DNA of 7,183 bases from Candidatus Sphingobacterium stercoripullorum (GTDB lineage: Bacteria > Bacteroidota > Bacteroidia > Sphingobacteriales > Sphingobacteriaceae). Of the stretch, positions 1-6,995 are shown piece by piece. The stretch is from the NCBI GenBank assembly GCA_019114715.1, contig DXEZ01000216.1, positions 1 to 7,183 of the forward strand, given 5' to 3'. The position numbers were made by a program, and so were the translations under genes. The notes under the pieces are model-generated. The model saw only the letters and a program-made list of their open reading frames with translations. It was not told where the DNA came from and did not search any database. Positions within the stretch are counted from its first letter, which is position 1. The number at the start of each line of letters is the position of its first letter.

Positions 1-104
1 AATGTCAGGTAGAAAACCAGCCCCCAAAAGCATACCTGCCTAACGGTAGGTATGATCACATAGATCAAACACCGATTTTCATTACTCGCAAGTACCAACG
101 ATAG
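1..104 (+). CDS. Possible C-terminal tail of an upstream gene (partial)
   Basis: A plus-strand frame is open from the left edge (codons in phase from base 3) to a TAG at 102-104, giving 33 residues. The tail is mixed and protein-like, ending in IFITRKYQR. It lies 18 bases before the next plus-strand gene and in the same direction, which would fit an operon. I do not recognise the protein. A 33-codon open frame can arise by chance in DNA of this composition, and a second frame (ATG at 2, stop at 41-43) is also open at the edge, so this is tentative. If it is real, the palindrome at 31-54 lies inside the coding region, where it would encode YLPNGRY. Confidence 0.4.
   Translation, partial: CQVENQPPKAYLPNGRYDHIDQTPIFITRKYQR
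31..54. repeat. Near-perfect 10-bp inverted repeat with 4-base loop
   Basis: The arms CATACCTGCC (31-40) and GGTAGGTATG (45-54) flank a TAAC loop. All ten positions pair in plus-strand RNA if one G-U pair is allowed; the minus strand has one mismatch there. No T-run follows on the plus strand, so it is not a normal intrinsic terminator. On the minus strand CTTTT follows, which is only weak support. It could be a member of a dispersed intergenic palindrome family or a coincidence within a coding tail. Confidence 0.6.
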
Positions 105-122
105 AAAAATTTAGCATACCAC

Positions 123-491
123 ATGAGTAAAAAAAGAATTCTCTCCATTGCCCTAATCGCATTAATTCTTGCTGGCTTCTTCACCAACCCTCCTAGCGAA
201 AAAATCAGGACGGATGTGGAGGAAAGGGTAAGAGCCATCCTTCGAAAAGAATTGAATTTAAAGCACCAAGATGCTTTCGAATTGGGCATGCAGCTTTACG
301 GGAACAAGTTACTGCACGAATTATCAGAGCAATATATCGTAGTTGAAAATTATTATGCATTTTCAATCATAAAGGTTCGATGGCAGTCAGAAGAAAACAC
401 CGTCGGAATTGGCGCCTTTAATCGGACTTTACTCAGCAAAAAAATCGATAAAAAAGCAGCAGAAATATTTCATGTGATAAAGCAACTTTAA
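123..491 (+). CDS. Small membrane-anchored protein, DUF4359-like
   Basis: This 122-residue protein has one N-terminal hydrophobic segment (about residues 5-20, after the basic MSKKR). It could be an uncleaved anchor or a signal peptide, with the rest outside the cytoplasm. A TNPP motif follows directly (21-24), then a charged amphipathic stretch (25-47) and a predicted beta-rich part ending in VGIGAFN (94-100). A short membrane segment, a TNPS-like motif and a late V/TGIG motif resemble small DUF4359 proteins, whose function is unknown. That assignment is from memory of the family pattern, not a profile search. The ATG at 123 is the only sensible start, because the next Met (residue 56) would lose the membrane segment. 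No Shine-Dalgarno sequence or clear promoter is seen upstream. The stop is one base before truC, so the two are probably co-transcribed; there is no evident functional link. Confidence 0.8.
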   Translation: MSKKRILSIALIALILAGFFTNPPSEKIRTDVEERVRAILRKELNLKHQDAFELGMQLYGNKLLHELSEQYIVVENYYAFSIIKVRWQSEENTVGIGAFNRTLLSKKIDKKAAEIFHVIKQL

Positions 492-492
492 G

Positions 493-1197
493 ATGCTGGA
501 AATATGTTATCAGGACCAAGATTTAGTTGCCATCAACAAGCCTAATGGCCTGCTGGTGCATAGAAGCTCAATCGCTAAAGATACGCATGAATTTGCACTC
601 CAACTTCTAAGAGACCAACTGCAACAGGTAGTCTACCCCATCCACCGATTAGATCGGAAAACTTCTGGAGTGTTGTTATTTGCATTAAACAAAAACACCC
701 TAAAAGATATAAGCAAGCTATTTGAAGAGAATGCCGTAGATAAAAATTATTTCGCTATTGTAAGAGGGCATACTGAGGAATCTGGAATTATCGACACTCC
801 ACTAACCAATGAGAAGGGACAGATCCAGCAAGCCACAACCCACTACAAGACTATTGCCCGTGCGGAAATTCCTCTTGCCAGTACCAGGTATCCGACTTCT
901 AGATATTCCTTAGTTAAAGTGAACCCTATAACGGGAAGAATGCACCAGATCCGAAAGCACTTTGCACATATACGCCATCCAATTTTGGGAGACAGGCCCC
1001 ATGGATGTAATAAACAAAATAAATTGTGGAAAGAAACCTACGACCTACACACAATGCTTTTACATGCGCAAGAGCTTCGATTTAGGCCCTCAGTTAACAG
1101 TGGTGAAATTGTTATACGTGCAGATGTTCCAAATGAATTTCTCCGCGTTTTAAATCTATTAGATATACATGAAGAGTTTTTTCGCGCTGTCCTATAG
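493..1197 (+). CDS. truC: tRNA pseudouridine(65) synthase TruC-like (RluA family)
   Basis: This 234-residue RluA-family pseudouridine synthase most resembles TruC, which isomerises uridine 65 of certain tRNAs to pseudouridine in the cytoplasm. The N-terminus MLEICYQDQDLVAINKPNG carries the family's KPxG segment (16-19). The catalytic motif HRLDRKTSGVL is at 51-61, with the nucleophilic Asp54 at the same position as I recall for E. coli TruC. The TruC-like stretch STRYPTSRYSLVKV (130-143) and the family segment TGRMHQIRKHFAH (147-159) follow, then HPILGD (162-167). The length is slightly below that of E. coli TruC because the C-terminal tail is shorter. The start ATG lies one base after the preceding stop, implying translational coupling. 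The 3' end overlaps murF on the opposite strand by six bases. RluA paralogues with other RNA targets are the main alternative, but similarity along the whole length favours TruC. Confidence 0.93.
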   Translation: MLEICYQDQDLVAINKPNGLLVHRSSIAKDTHEFALQLLRDQLQQVVYPIHRLDRKTSGVLLFALNKNTLKDISKLFEENAVDKNYFAIVRGHTEESGIIDTPLTNEKGQIQQATTHYKTIARAEIPLASTRYPTSRYSLVKVNPITGRMHQIRKHFAHIRHPILGDRPHGCNKQNKLWKETYDLHTMLLHAQELRFRPSVNSGEIVIRADVPNEFLRVLNLLDIHEEFFRAVL

Positions 1198-2493
1198 ATA
1201 GCTCAAGAGCTCTTCAAACTTCATGCTTCTAGAAGCCTTTAAGAGCACTGTCGCATTTTTTACTGGATTTTTAGAGATCGCATTTTTTGCCTCTTGGGTT
1301 GTTCTATAAAACTCACCAGTTGAATCCTTGCGCCCATAAAATGCATCGCCAACAAAAATCCTTCTTTCGGCATTTATTTCTCTAGTAAGATCAACGATTT
1401 TCTGATGTTCTTGGTCACTATATGCTCCAAGTTCAAACATGTCTCCTAGAATTACGACCTTGGATTCTGCCTTTACACGCGAGAGGTTCTCAACTGCGGC
1501 CTTCATGCTACTGACATTGGCATTATAAAAGTCACATATTACCGTATTAAAATCCGTTTTTGATAATTGGCTGCGGTTATTTTGAGGTATATAACCTGCT
1601 AAAGCTTGGTTTATTTGGTCAGCTTCTATCTTACAAATCCGGCCCAGAAGGATTGCAGCCAAGGCATTATCTAAGTTATAAGAGCCTACAATTCTAGTGT
1701 TTACCAAATATTTTTTCTCTTGAGAACGTTCATACCATTTAAAGGAAAGGAACCCTGCGCTATCAACTAGAGTGCCTACTAAATCGTTCTCTAGTCCTTC
1801 TCCGTAGCGTAGAAAGGGTTGAAGTGCGCGATCTTTTAGCATGGCATGTAAATATGCATTATCTCCCTGAACTAAAATTTTTCCGCCGTGCTCGCCTAAA
1901 AATTCATACAATTCACCTTTTGCCTTTTTCACACCTTCAAAAGACCCAAAGCCCTCCAGGTGAGCTTTACCAACATTGGTAATAAGTCCTATATCTGGGC
2001 GTGCCAAACTGCATAAAAACTTAATTTCCTCTTGATGATTCGCGCCCATTTCTATAACCGCAATTTCTACATCGGCATCAATCTCCAAAAGAGTTAAAGG
2101 AACACCAATATGGTTGTTCAAATTCCCTTGAGTGGCGTGAACTTTATATTTTTGGGATAACACCGCAAAAATAAGCTCTTTAGTAGTGGTCTTTCCGTTT
2201 GTTCCCGTCAGCCCAATAATTGGAATGGATAATTGCTCGCGATGAAATCGAGCGAGCTGCTGTAAAGCTTCTAGTACATCGCTCACTAAGATAAACTTAT
2301 CCGAAGAGACAACCGCCGGATCATCCACCACTGCGTAATCCGCTCCTTTTTTTAGGGCGTCCGCAGCGAACTTATTGCCATTGAAATTTTCACCAGTCAA
2401 CGCAAAAAACAAGCTCCCTTTTTTAATTTTACGGCTATCGGTTGAAATTCCTGAGGAATTACAGAATACTTGGTGTAGGCTTGTTATATCCAT
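1192..2493 (-). CDS. murF: UDP-N-acetylmuramoyl-tripeptide--D-alanyl-D-alanine ligase MurF
   Basis: MurF adds D-Ala-D-Ala to UDP-MurNAc-tripeptide using ATP, the last cytoplasmic step of the peptidoglycan stem peptide. The 433 residues are a normal length for the family. The N-terminal substrate-binding domain has STDSRKIKKGSLFFAL (17-32). The central ATPase domain has the P-loop GTNGKTTT (97-104), the metal-binding-region motif IEMGANHQEE (147-156) and TNVGKAHLEGFGS (172-184). Further on come SYNLDNALAA (271-280) and NNRSQ (305-309). The C-terminal domain has DFYNANVSSM (321-330), LGDMFELG (349-356) and LKASRSMKFEEL (418-429). The MDITSLHQVF start fits the family. The gene stands alone here rather than in a mur/fts cluster. 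A TATATTTG element 20 bases upstream and an A-rich leader suggest its own promoter. Its stop codon overlaps that of truC. Confidence 0.97.
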   Translation of the reverse strand: MDITSLHQVFCNSSGISTDSRKIKKGSLFFALTGENFNGNKFAADALKKGADYAVVDDPAVVSSDKFILVSDVLEALQQLARFHREQLSIPIIGLTGTNGKTTTKELIFAVLSQKYKVHATQGNLNNHIGVPLTLLEIDADVEIAVIEMGANHQEEIKFLCSLARPDIGLITNVGKAHLEGFGSFEGVKKAKGELYEFLGEHGGKILVQGDNAYLHAMLKDRALQPFLRYGEGLENDLVGTLVDSAGFLSFKWYERSQEKKYLVNTRIVGSYNLDNALAAILLGRICKIEADQINQALAGYIPQNNRSQLSKTDFNTVICDFYNANVSSMKAAVENLSRVKAESKVVILGDMFELGAYSDQEHQKIVDLTREINAERRIFVGDAFYGRKDSTGEFYRTTQEAKNAISKNPVKNATVLLKASRSMKFEELLSYL

Positions 2494-2513
2494 TCTCTTT
2501 TATTTTAATTTAA

Positions 2514-2521
2514 CAAATATA
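2514..2521 (-). promoter_or_regulatory. Probable -7 promoter element for murF
   Basis: On the minus strand this reads TATATTTG, an exact match to the Bacteroidota -7 consensus TAnnTTTG. The murF ATG begins 20 bases downstream, leaving a short A-rich leader ending in AAAAGAGA. No convincing -33 TTG is seen at the usual distance; that position falls within the terminator hairpin, so the promoter call rests on the -7 element alone. Confidence 0.55.
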
Positions 2522-2523
2522 AG

Positions 2524-2552
2524 AAAACGCAAGCACCTAATGGCACCTGCGT
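2524..2552 (-). terminator. Intrinsic terminator of the padR-pspC-receptor operon
   Basis: In minus-strand RNA, ACGCAGGUGCC (from 2552 down to 2542) and GGUGCUUGCGU (2537 down to 2527) form an 11-bp stem with an AUUA loop. Three pairs are G-U and the rest are Watson-Crick. UUUCUU follows, then AUAUUUG. The stem begins 29 bases after the receptor stop codon. In plus-strand RNA the G-U positions become A-C mismatches, so the structure favours termination of minus-strand transcripts, matching the gene direction. Confidence 0.8.
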
Positions 2553-2581
2553 AATACAAACAAACAAACGCACAAAGTTTC

Positions 2582-5005
2582 TTACATGGCTCTTTCGCTT
2601 TCTCGGCTTTCTTTAGCTCGCTTTTTAAACGTGTCTTGGAGCTTTCCAAAGTTATAGCTAAAGCTTATTTGAACTTTTCGAGTATCATAATATTGATTGA
2701 TATGGGAGTATTGCTTCTCTAAAAGCGACTCCACTTGGATCTTCTGTGTTTTAAACACATCCTGCACAGCCAATTTTAGGGTCGCATTATTATTCAACAG
2801 CTTTTTACTGAGGGCGACATCCGTACGCCACCAATCATTTAGTTTATAAACATTGTAAATAAATGGCGACTGGTATTGAAAACTCACTTCCGCTGAGAGG
2901 GTCGGTGAAACCTTAAAGTTATTCATAGAATTCCCGGAAAACATAAAACTATTAACATCGATGTTTTCGTTGGCAATTGGGCCATTGAACTCCAAATACG
3001 CTCCGGTCAGATTATTAAATACAGACCACCATTTTGTAATTTGTACCGGCGCGGAGATATTTATATGAGAGGTTCTTCCCTTGGCTAAATTCTCACTTAT
3101 AATCCAGGTAGTGTTGTTTTCCCGGTCTTGCCCCATACTCTCCACAATAGCATTAGACAAGTTTTCCACACCCATATTGATGTTAAACATGCTAAAGAGT
3201 GAATAATTCAAGCTATAACTGGTTTCGTATTGAGGTGCTAAATCCGGGTTCCCCCGCTGAAAAGTGAACTTATCTATGTAGTAATCAAAAGGATTCAAAC
3301 TGCTATAATTGGGTCTTCTGATTCCCTTAGAAAAGTTCAATGTAAACAAGTGATTGGGATTCAAGGTGTATCCCAGTGATGCCGATGGAAAGTAGTCTAA
3401 ATATTCACGCTTGTTTCTTTTGTCCAGGTTTATAGAGTGTCCATCAGACCAAGTTTGCTCCATACGCAGGCCTGCCTTCAAACTCCACTTATCTACCTGA
3501 AAGCCGTAATCCACATAGGCGGCTGCTATTTGCTCTTTATAAATAAAATGGTTGGTACGATTTTCCATGTCCTGCCATTCTTGATCAATTTGCTCTAGAA
3601 ACTTCAAATCGTTATCGGAGTTTACATGGCTGTATTTAATACCTGTCTCCAAGGTTCCTTTCCACAATGGCTTCTCGTAATCTATTTGGCCGACAAAAAT
3701 ATCAATGTCTGAAGGCATGGAACTTTTCTGAATTTCCGTACTCTTGCTGGGTTCACTGATTACACGATTCTCTAGCTCATATAAATAATCCGCATCATTT
3801 TTAGTTCTAAAAGAACTGTATTCCATATCAAAAACGAGCTTTTGACCTAGCGTATCTATTTTCCATTCATCGTTCAGATGCGCCGAATAACGGTTGAATC
3901 GCTCTAAGTATTTAGTATCCGATAATAGCAAAGAATCAACAAGCCCCTGTTTTGGCCCAATCAAAGTTGTTGAGATAGTATTTATATGGTCATTCTTGTG
4001 ATTGCCAGAAACCTCCAACATCACCGTGTTTCTATCGGAAGTCTTTTGCTCAATGCCCACTCTAAAGTTATGACTCTTGGAATGAGTGCCTAGATCTGAA
4101 TTTTGATCAAACAAAGTAGACGCATCATCCTGACCTTGAATTTCTCTTATAATATCCAGATTGGTAAGCCCTTTGTCGTTTCTATAGGCGTAAGATCCAA
4201 AGAAAGTAGTACCGTTGCGCTTATAGTTGAGCGAGGCAGAAGAGTTGCCGTTATAATAGCGCCCTTTTCCTAGCCCCGCATTAACAGTACCACTAAACCC
4301 TTCCAGTTTATTACGCTTCAATACAATATTAATTACTCGAGATCCACCCTCGGCATCATCCTTAGCTTGCCGAGTAGTGGAAACCTCAATACTCTTTATT
4401 TGACTGGCGTCCAAAGTTTTCAGGTATTCTTTGGTTTGCTCTTCATTCATAAACGTAGGCCGTCCATCGATCATTACCTTCACTCCCGAGCTACCCATTA
4501 AATAGAGCTTCTCGTCGTGATCAACGCTCACACCAGGAGCTCTTTTTAGGACTTCAAACGCGTTGTTCCCCACATCAAGAGAAGAGTTCTCTACTTCCAT
4601 TATTATTTTACCTTGCTTTTGGTGAATCCTAGGTAGAGTTCTCTCGACCAGTACCTCTGCAATTTCCTCTTGTTTATTTAATAAAACAATACGTTGGAAA
4701 GCATAAGCCTGCCCATCCTCTGGGGTTATTAAATCGGTTGTATAATCGCTATATCCTAGGGCTTTAACAAGAATTTTAAAGCTAGAGACTTGTTGGCCAC
4801 CTAGCTCAAATTCACCAAGACGATTTGAAATCGTTGCTTTTAAGACTAGGGCTGAGGAATCTTTATCTACCAAATATACACTCGCCTCAGAAATGGGCTG
4901 CGAATTTTGGTCCACAATTTTACCTTTTATAGGAGCAGTAAACTCTTGGGTAAACCCCATCATGCTTATTAGAAGCAAGATTGAGGTTATTAAAAATTTT
5001 ATCAT
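2582..5005 (-). CDS. TonB-dependent-receptor-like outer membrane beta-barrel protein
   Basis: With the start proposed here the product is 807 residues. A signal peptide comes first (MIKFLITSILLLISMMGFTQ, cleavage probably near residue 20). A carboxypeptidase-regulatory-like beta-sandwich follows (about 26-106: PIKGKIVDQNSQPISEASVYL, then FKILVKALGYSDY). Next is a plug domain (about 136-231) with NAFEVLKRAPGVSV, GVKVMIDGRPT, IKSIEVSTT and EGGSRVINIVLKR. A long barrel rich in aromatic, Asn and Tyr residues ends in VQISFSYNF. This architecture matches the Bacteroidota 'outer membrane beta-barrel family protein' group related to TonB-dependent receptors. No SusD partner is present and the substrate cannot be inferred. 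About 20 charged residues follow the last barrel strand. The frame extends upstream to an ATG at 5062, but that would put a hydrophilic 19-residue extension before the signal peptide and overlap the preceding gene by 41 bases. The ATG at 5003-5005 leaves a 16-base gap and is preferred. Confidence 0.92.
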   Translation of the reverse strand: MIKFLITSILLLISMMGFTQEFTAPIKGKIVDQNSQPISEASVYLVDKDSSALVLKATISNRLGEFELGGQQVSSFKILVKALGYSDYTTDLITPEDGQAYAFQRIVLLNKQEEIAEVLVERTLPRIHQKQGKIIMEVENSSLDVGNNAFEVLKRAPGVSVDHDEKLYLMGSSGVKVMIDGRPTFMNEEQTKEYLKTLDASQIKSIEVSTTRQAKDDAEGGSRVINIVLKRNKLEGFSGTVNAGLGKGRYYNGNSSASLNYKRNGTTFFGSYAYRNDKGLTNLDIIREIQGQDDASTLFDQNSDLGTHSKSHNFRVGIEQKTSDRNTVMLEVSGNHKNDHINTISTTLIGPKQGLVDSLLLSDTKYLERFNRYSAHLNDEWKIDTLGQKLVFDMEYSSFRTKNDADYLYELENRVISEPSKSTEIQKSSMPSDIDIFVGQIDYEKPLWKGTLETGIKYSHVNSDNDLKFLEQIDQEWQDMENRTNHFIYKEQIAAAYVDYGFQVDKWSLKAGLRMEQTWSDGHSINLDKRNKREYLDYFPSASLGYTLNPNHLFTLNFSKGIRRPNYSSLNPFDYYIDKFTFQRGNPDLAPQYETSYSLNYSLFSMFNINMGVENLSNAIVESMGQDRENNTTWIISENLAKGRTSHINISAPVQITKWWSVFNNLTGAYLEFNGPIANENIDVNSFMFSGNSMNNFKVSPTLSAEVSFQYQSPFIYNVYKLNDWWRTDVALSKKLLNNNATLKLAVQDVFKTQKIQVESLLEKQYSHINQYYDTRKVQISFSYNFGKLQDTFKKRAKESRESERAM

Positions 5006-5021
5006 GCGGGTTAAGTTTGCT

Positions 5022-6623
5022 TTAATTGACTTCAGCTTCTGTTTCAACTCCTCCTTCTGCATCTACGTCTTGTTTTTCTAGACAGATCAATCCGTAGGGT
5101 CCCATAACCCAATCGGTGCTTTTCGCTCTATTAGATGCTTCCTCGGGCTCACACGCAGAATAAGATATCCCTCTTAGCTTCGACCTTAATTCTTTTGAAA
5201 TATTTACCTGGGTTCCCTCTGCTAAATAGACAATAAGATCCACGCGCTGGTTGCGCTCGAGTGTGTTTTTATCTAATGAAAAATGACTATCAAAAATTAA
5301 CCTATCGGAATCTTGAGTCAAATGGTATTTTATCTTCGAGGCACGATTGGCGGCAATTTCATAGTTTTTTCCTTGAGCCGAATAATTATACTGTACGTAA
5401 GGCGTCTTGCCAGAATCTAAAGTTTCAAAACGAATCCCAATTTTTGCGTGCAATAAAGCTTCAAGATCTCCAGTTTTTATATTGATGAGCCTGTCTCCAT
5501 CAGCTGAGCTTTGCGCTTCAATTACCTTTGAATTTCTCTGTAACAGATAAAACTTCTCGTGCTCTTGCAGTTCTTTCTCCACCTTAATGGCACCCGTTTC
5601 AACAAAATCTTGAGCATTAGAAATTGCTATATAGCTCACTCCGATAACAGAGATTACCCAGATAGAAAATAAGGTTAGAGATAAGTAGTTGCTTACGGGC
5701 TTTTGCTTAAACACCAAACGCATGAATAATAATAGCAAGCCAAAAAGAGGTATGAAAACCACCATGGTACCTGCTACAAATCCCCAAATAGCCTCCCTGG
5801 GGTCTAAGTAGTTCAAGGGCTCTATGGCACTTGTACCTACCAAACCAAAAATCCCGAGTATACCAACGCACAAAGCAATTAAAAGGGTTATTAACAGCAA
5901 AACAATCACAGCTATAACACACACAAATACAATGCGAACTACCGCCTTAATGATTCTTAACAAAACACTACCTGCATATCTGGAAGAGCGTTCAAACTGC
6001 TCGGAGTTTTCTGAAAAGCTCTCTTTTACGCCATCCATTTCTTTTTGGAATGACTCTTTAAAAGTTTGCAGGTTAGCAGGCTGGCCTCGCATAGCCATCT
6101 TATCAGACCGTGTAATAGCTTTGGGAACTACAATCCATAAAATTAAATAAACCAAAACGCCCGAACCACCTAACAAAACAAAAACTAAAAGTATAAGTCT
6201 CGTCCAAAGTGGATCAACGGCAAAATAATGCGCTAGACCACTACAAACTCCTCCAAGCAAACGATCGTCTGGATCTCGCATGAGCTTCTTATTAACCACC
6301 TCTTCTTCGGATTCATAACCAGTCTCTTTAGCTGACTCCTCTTCTGATTCAAAAGAGTTTTCTTCAAAATCACTTACCCGTCCCATTTGATTAATCACCT
6401 GCTCCACGTCCTCCATAGTGACCACTTCTTTACGTCCTTTTTCAATTCTCTCTGAAAACATCTCAGCGATACGCATCTCAATATCTTCAAGGATCTCTTG
6501 ATTTTCAGGGGACTTCCCAAAATGTCTTTTTATTTCAATCATATATTTCCGAAGAACTTCATAAGCTTCCTCTTCGATATGAAATACTATCCCGTTAATA
6601 TTTATAATTATTGTTTTGTTCAT
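5022..6623 (-). CDS. PspC-domain membrane protein with N-terminal HAAS-like region
   Basis: This 533-residue inner-membrane protein has several parts. Residues 1-87 are a charged helical region (EVLRKYMIEIKRHFG, ILEDIEMRIAEMF, MEDVEQVINQMG) resembling the cytoplasmic HAAS/DUF1700 domain that often accompanies PadR regulators. An acidic linker follows (86-109, rich in Glu and Ser). The PspC domain is at about 112-169 (KKLMRDPDDRLLGGVCSGLAHYF, then hydrophobic segments ending in LILWIVVPKA). A juxtamembrane helix (about 186-212) leads to further membrane segments at about 219-263, 279-303 and 313-335. The 337-533 tail is probably extracytoplasmic, with VDLIVYLAEGTQVNI (461-475) and a late WVMGPYGLICLE segment that I associate with Bacteroidota PspC proteins. 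PspC domains are named after phage-shock protein C, a membrane-stress component, but the biochemical role here is unknown. The gene starts 33 bases after padR and is almost certainly co-transcribed with it. The HAAS assignment is by sequence feel and less certain than PspC. Confidence 0.93.
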   Translation of the reverse strand: MNKTIIININGIVFHIEEEAYEVLRKYMIEIKRHFGKSPENQEILEDIEMRIAEMFSERIEKGRKEVVTMEDVEQVINQMGRVSDFEENSFESEEESAKETGYESEEEVVNKKLMRDPDDRLLGGVCSGLAHYFAVDPLWTRLILLVFVLLGGSGVLVYLILWIVVPKAITRSDKMAMRGQPANLQTFKESFQKEMDGVKESFSENSEQFERSSRYAGSVLLRIIKAVVRIVFVCVIAVIVLLLITLLIALCVGILGIFGLVGTSAIEPLNYLDPREAIWGFVAGTMVVFIPLFGLLLLFMRLVFKQKPVSNYLSLTLFSIWVISVIGVSYIAISNAQDFVETGAIKVEKELQEHEKFYLLQRNSKVIEAQSSADGDRLINIKTGDLEALLHAKIGIRFETLDSGKTPYVQYNYSAQGKNYEIAANRASKIKYHLTQDSDRLIFDSHFSLDKNTLERNQRVDLIVYLAEGTQVNISKELRSKLRGISYSACEPEEASNRAKSTDWVMGPYGLICLEKQDVDAEGGVETEAEVN

Positions 6624-6656
6624 GACTTTCTATTGCGTCTTAAATGATACTTCTAA

Positions 6657-6995
6657 CTATTTAATTGCCCTTCCTTGTAAAGAAATCTCAACTGCAAATA
6701 CCAATTCCTTCCAGGTAACGTCCAGTTTTTCTAAGACTTTTAATCCCGCATCGGTGATGGTATAATATTTCCTTGGGGGACCCGAAGTGGACTCCCGCCA
6801 CTCATAGCTTAATAAGCCATTGGTTCTTAACCTATTTAGCAAAGGATAAAGTGTGCCCTCTACAACCAAGAGTTGCGCCTTTTTGAGCTCACTAATAATA
6901 TCCGAAGCATAAATCTCTCCTTGAGAAATTATGCTTAGAATACAATACTCAAGTATTCCCTTACGCATTTGAATCTGTGTGTTTTCTGCAATCAT
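6657..6995 (-). CDS. PadR-family transcriptional regulator
   Basis: This 112-residue winged-helix regulator is of the short PadR type. MRKGILEYCILSIIS (residues 7-21) is the first helix. ASDIISELKKAQLLVVEGTLYPLLNRLRTNGLLSYEW is the recognition-helix region, containing the family signature EGTLYPLLNRL. ESTSGPPRKYYTIT is the wing, and a single C-terminal dimerisation helix contains VTWKELV. Short PadR proteins such as LmrR bind small hydrophobic ligands at a Trp in the equivalent helix; whether this one does is inference. The frame also allows a TTG start at 7004, but that codon lies inside the predicted -7 promoter element, so the ATG at 6993-6995 is preferred. The gene is first in a probable operon with the PspC-domain and receptor genes. 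Repeats across its promoter suggest autoregulation. Confidence 0.94.
   Translation of the reverse strand: MIAENTQIQMRKGILEYCILSIISQGEIYASDIISELKKAQLLVVEGTLYPLLNRLRTNGLLSYEWRESTSGPPRKYYTITDAGLKVLEKLDVTWKELVFAVEISLQGRAIK

Noticed and set aside
65..289. Minus-strand open frame of 74 codons overlapping the DUF4359-like gene
   Set aside because: It lies opposite a better-supported gene with a membrane segment and family-like motifs, and its own product resembles nothing I know.
1504..1533. Val after the YNAN motif of MurF, where many homologues have Pro
   Set aside because: I recall the same residue in other functional MurF proteins, and all other catalytic motifs are intact, so it does not suggest loss of function.
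2553..2580. Repeated GTTTGTTTGT on the minus strand as a -33 region or regulatory repeat
   Set aside because: It is more than 30 bases upstream of the murF -7 element, too far for a -33 site, and is probably simple low-complexity sequence.
5824..6150. Plus-strand open frame of 108 codons within the PspC gene
   Set aside because: It is antisense to the membrane segments of the PspC protein; such mirror frames are common opposite hydrophobic coding regions, and it has no recognisable domain.
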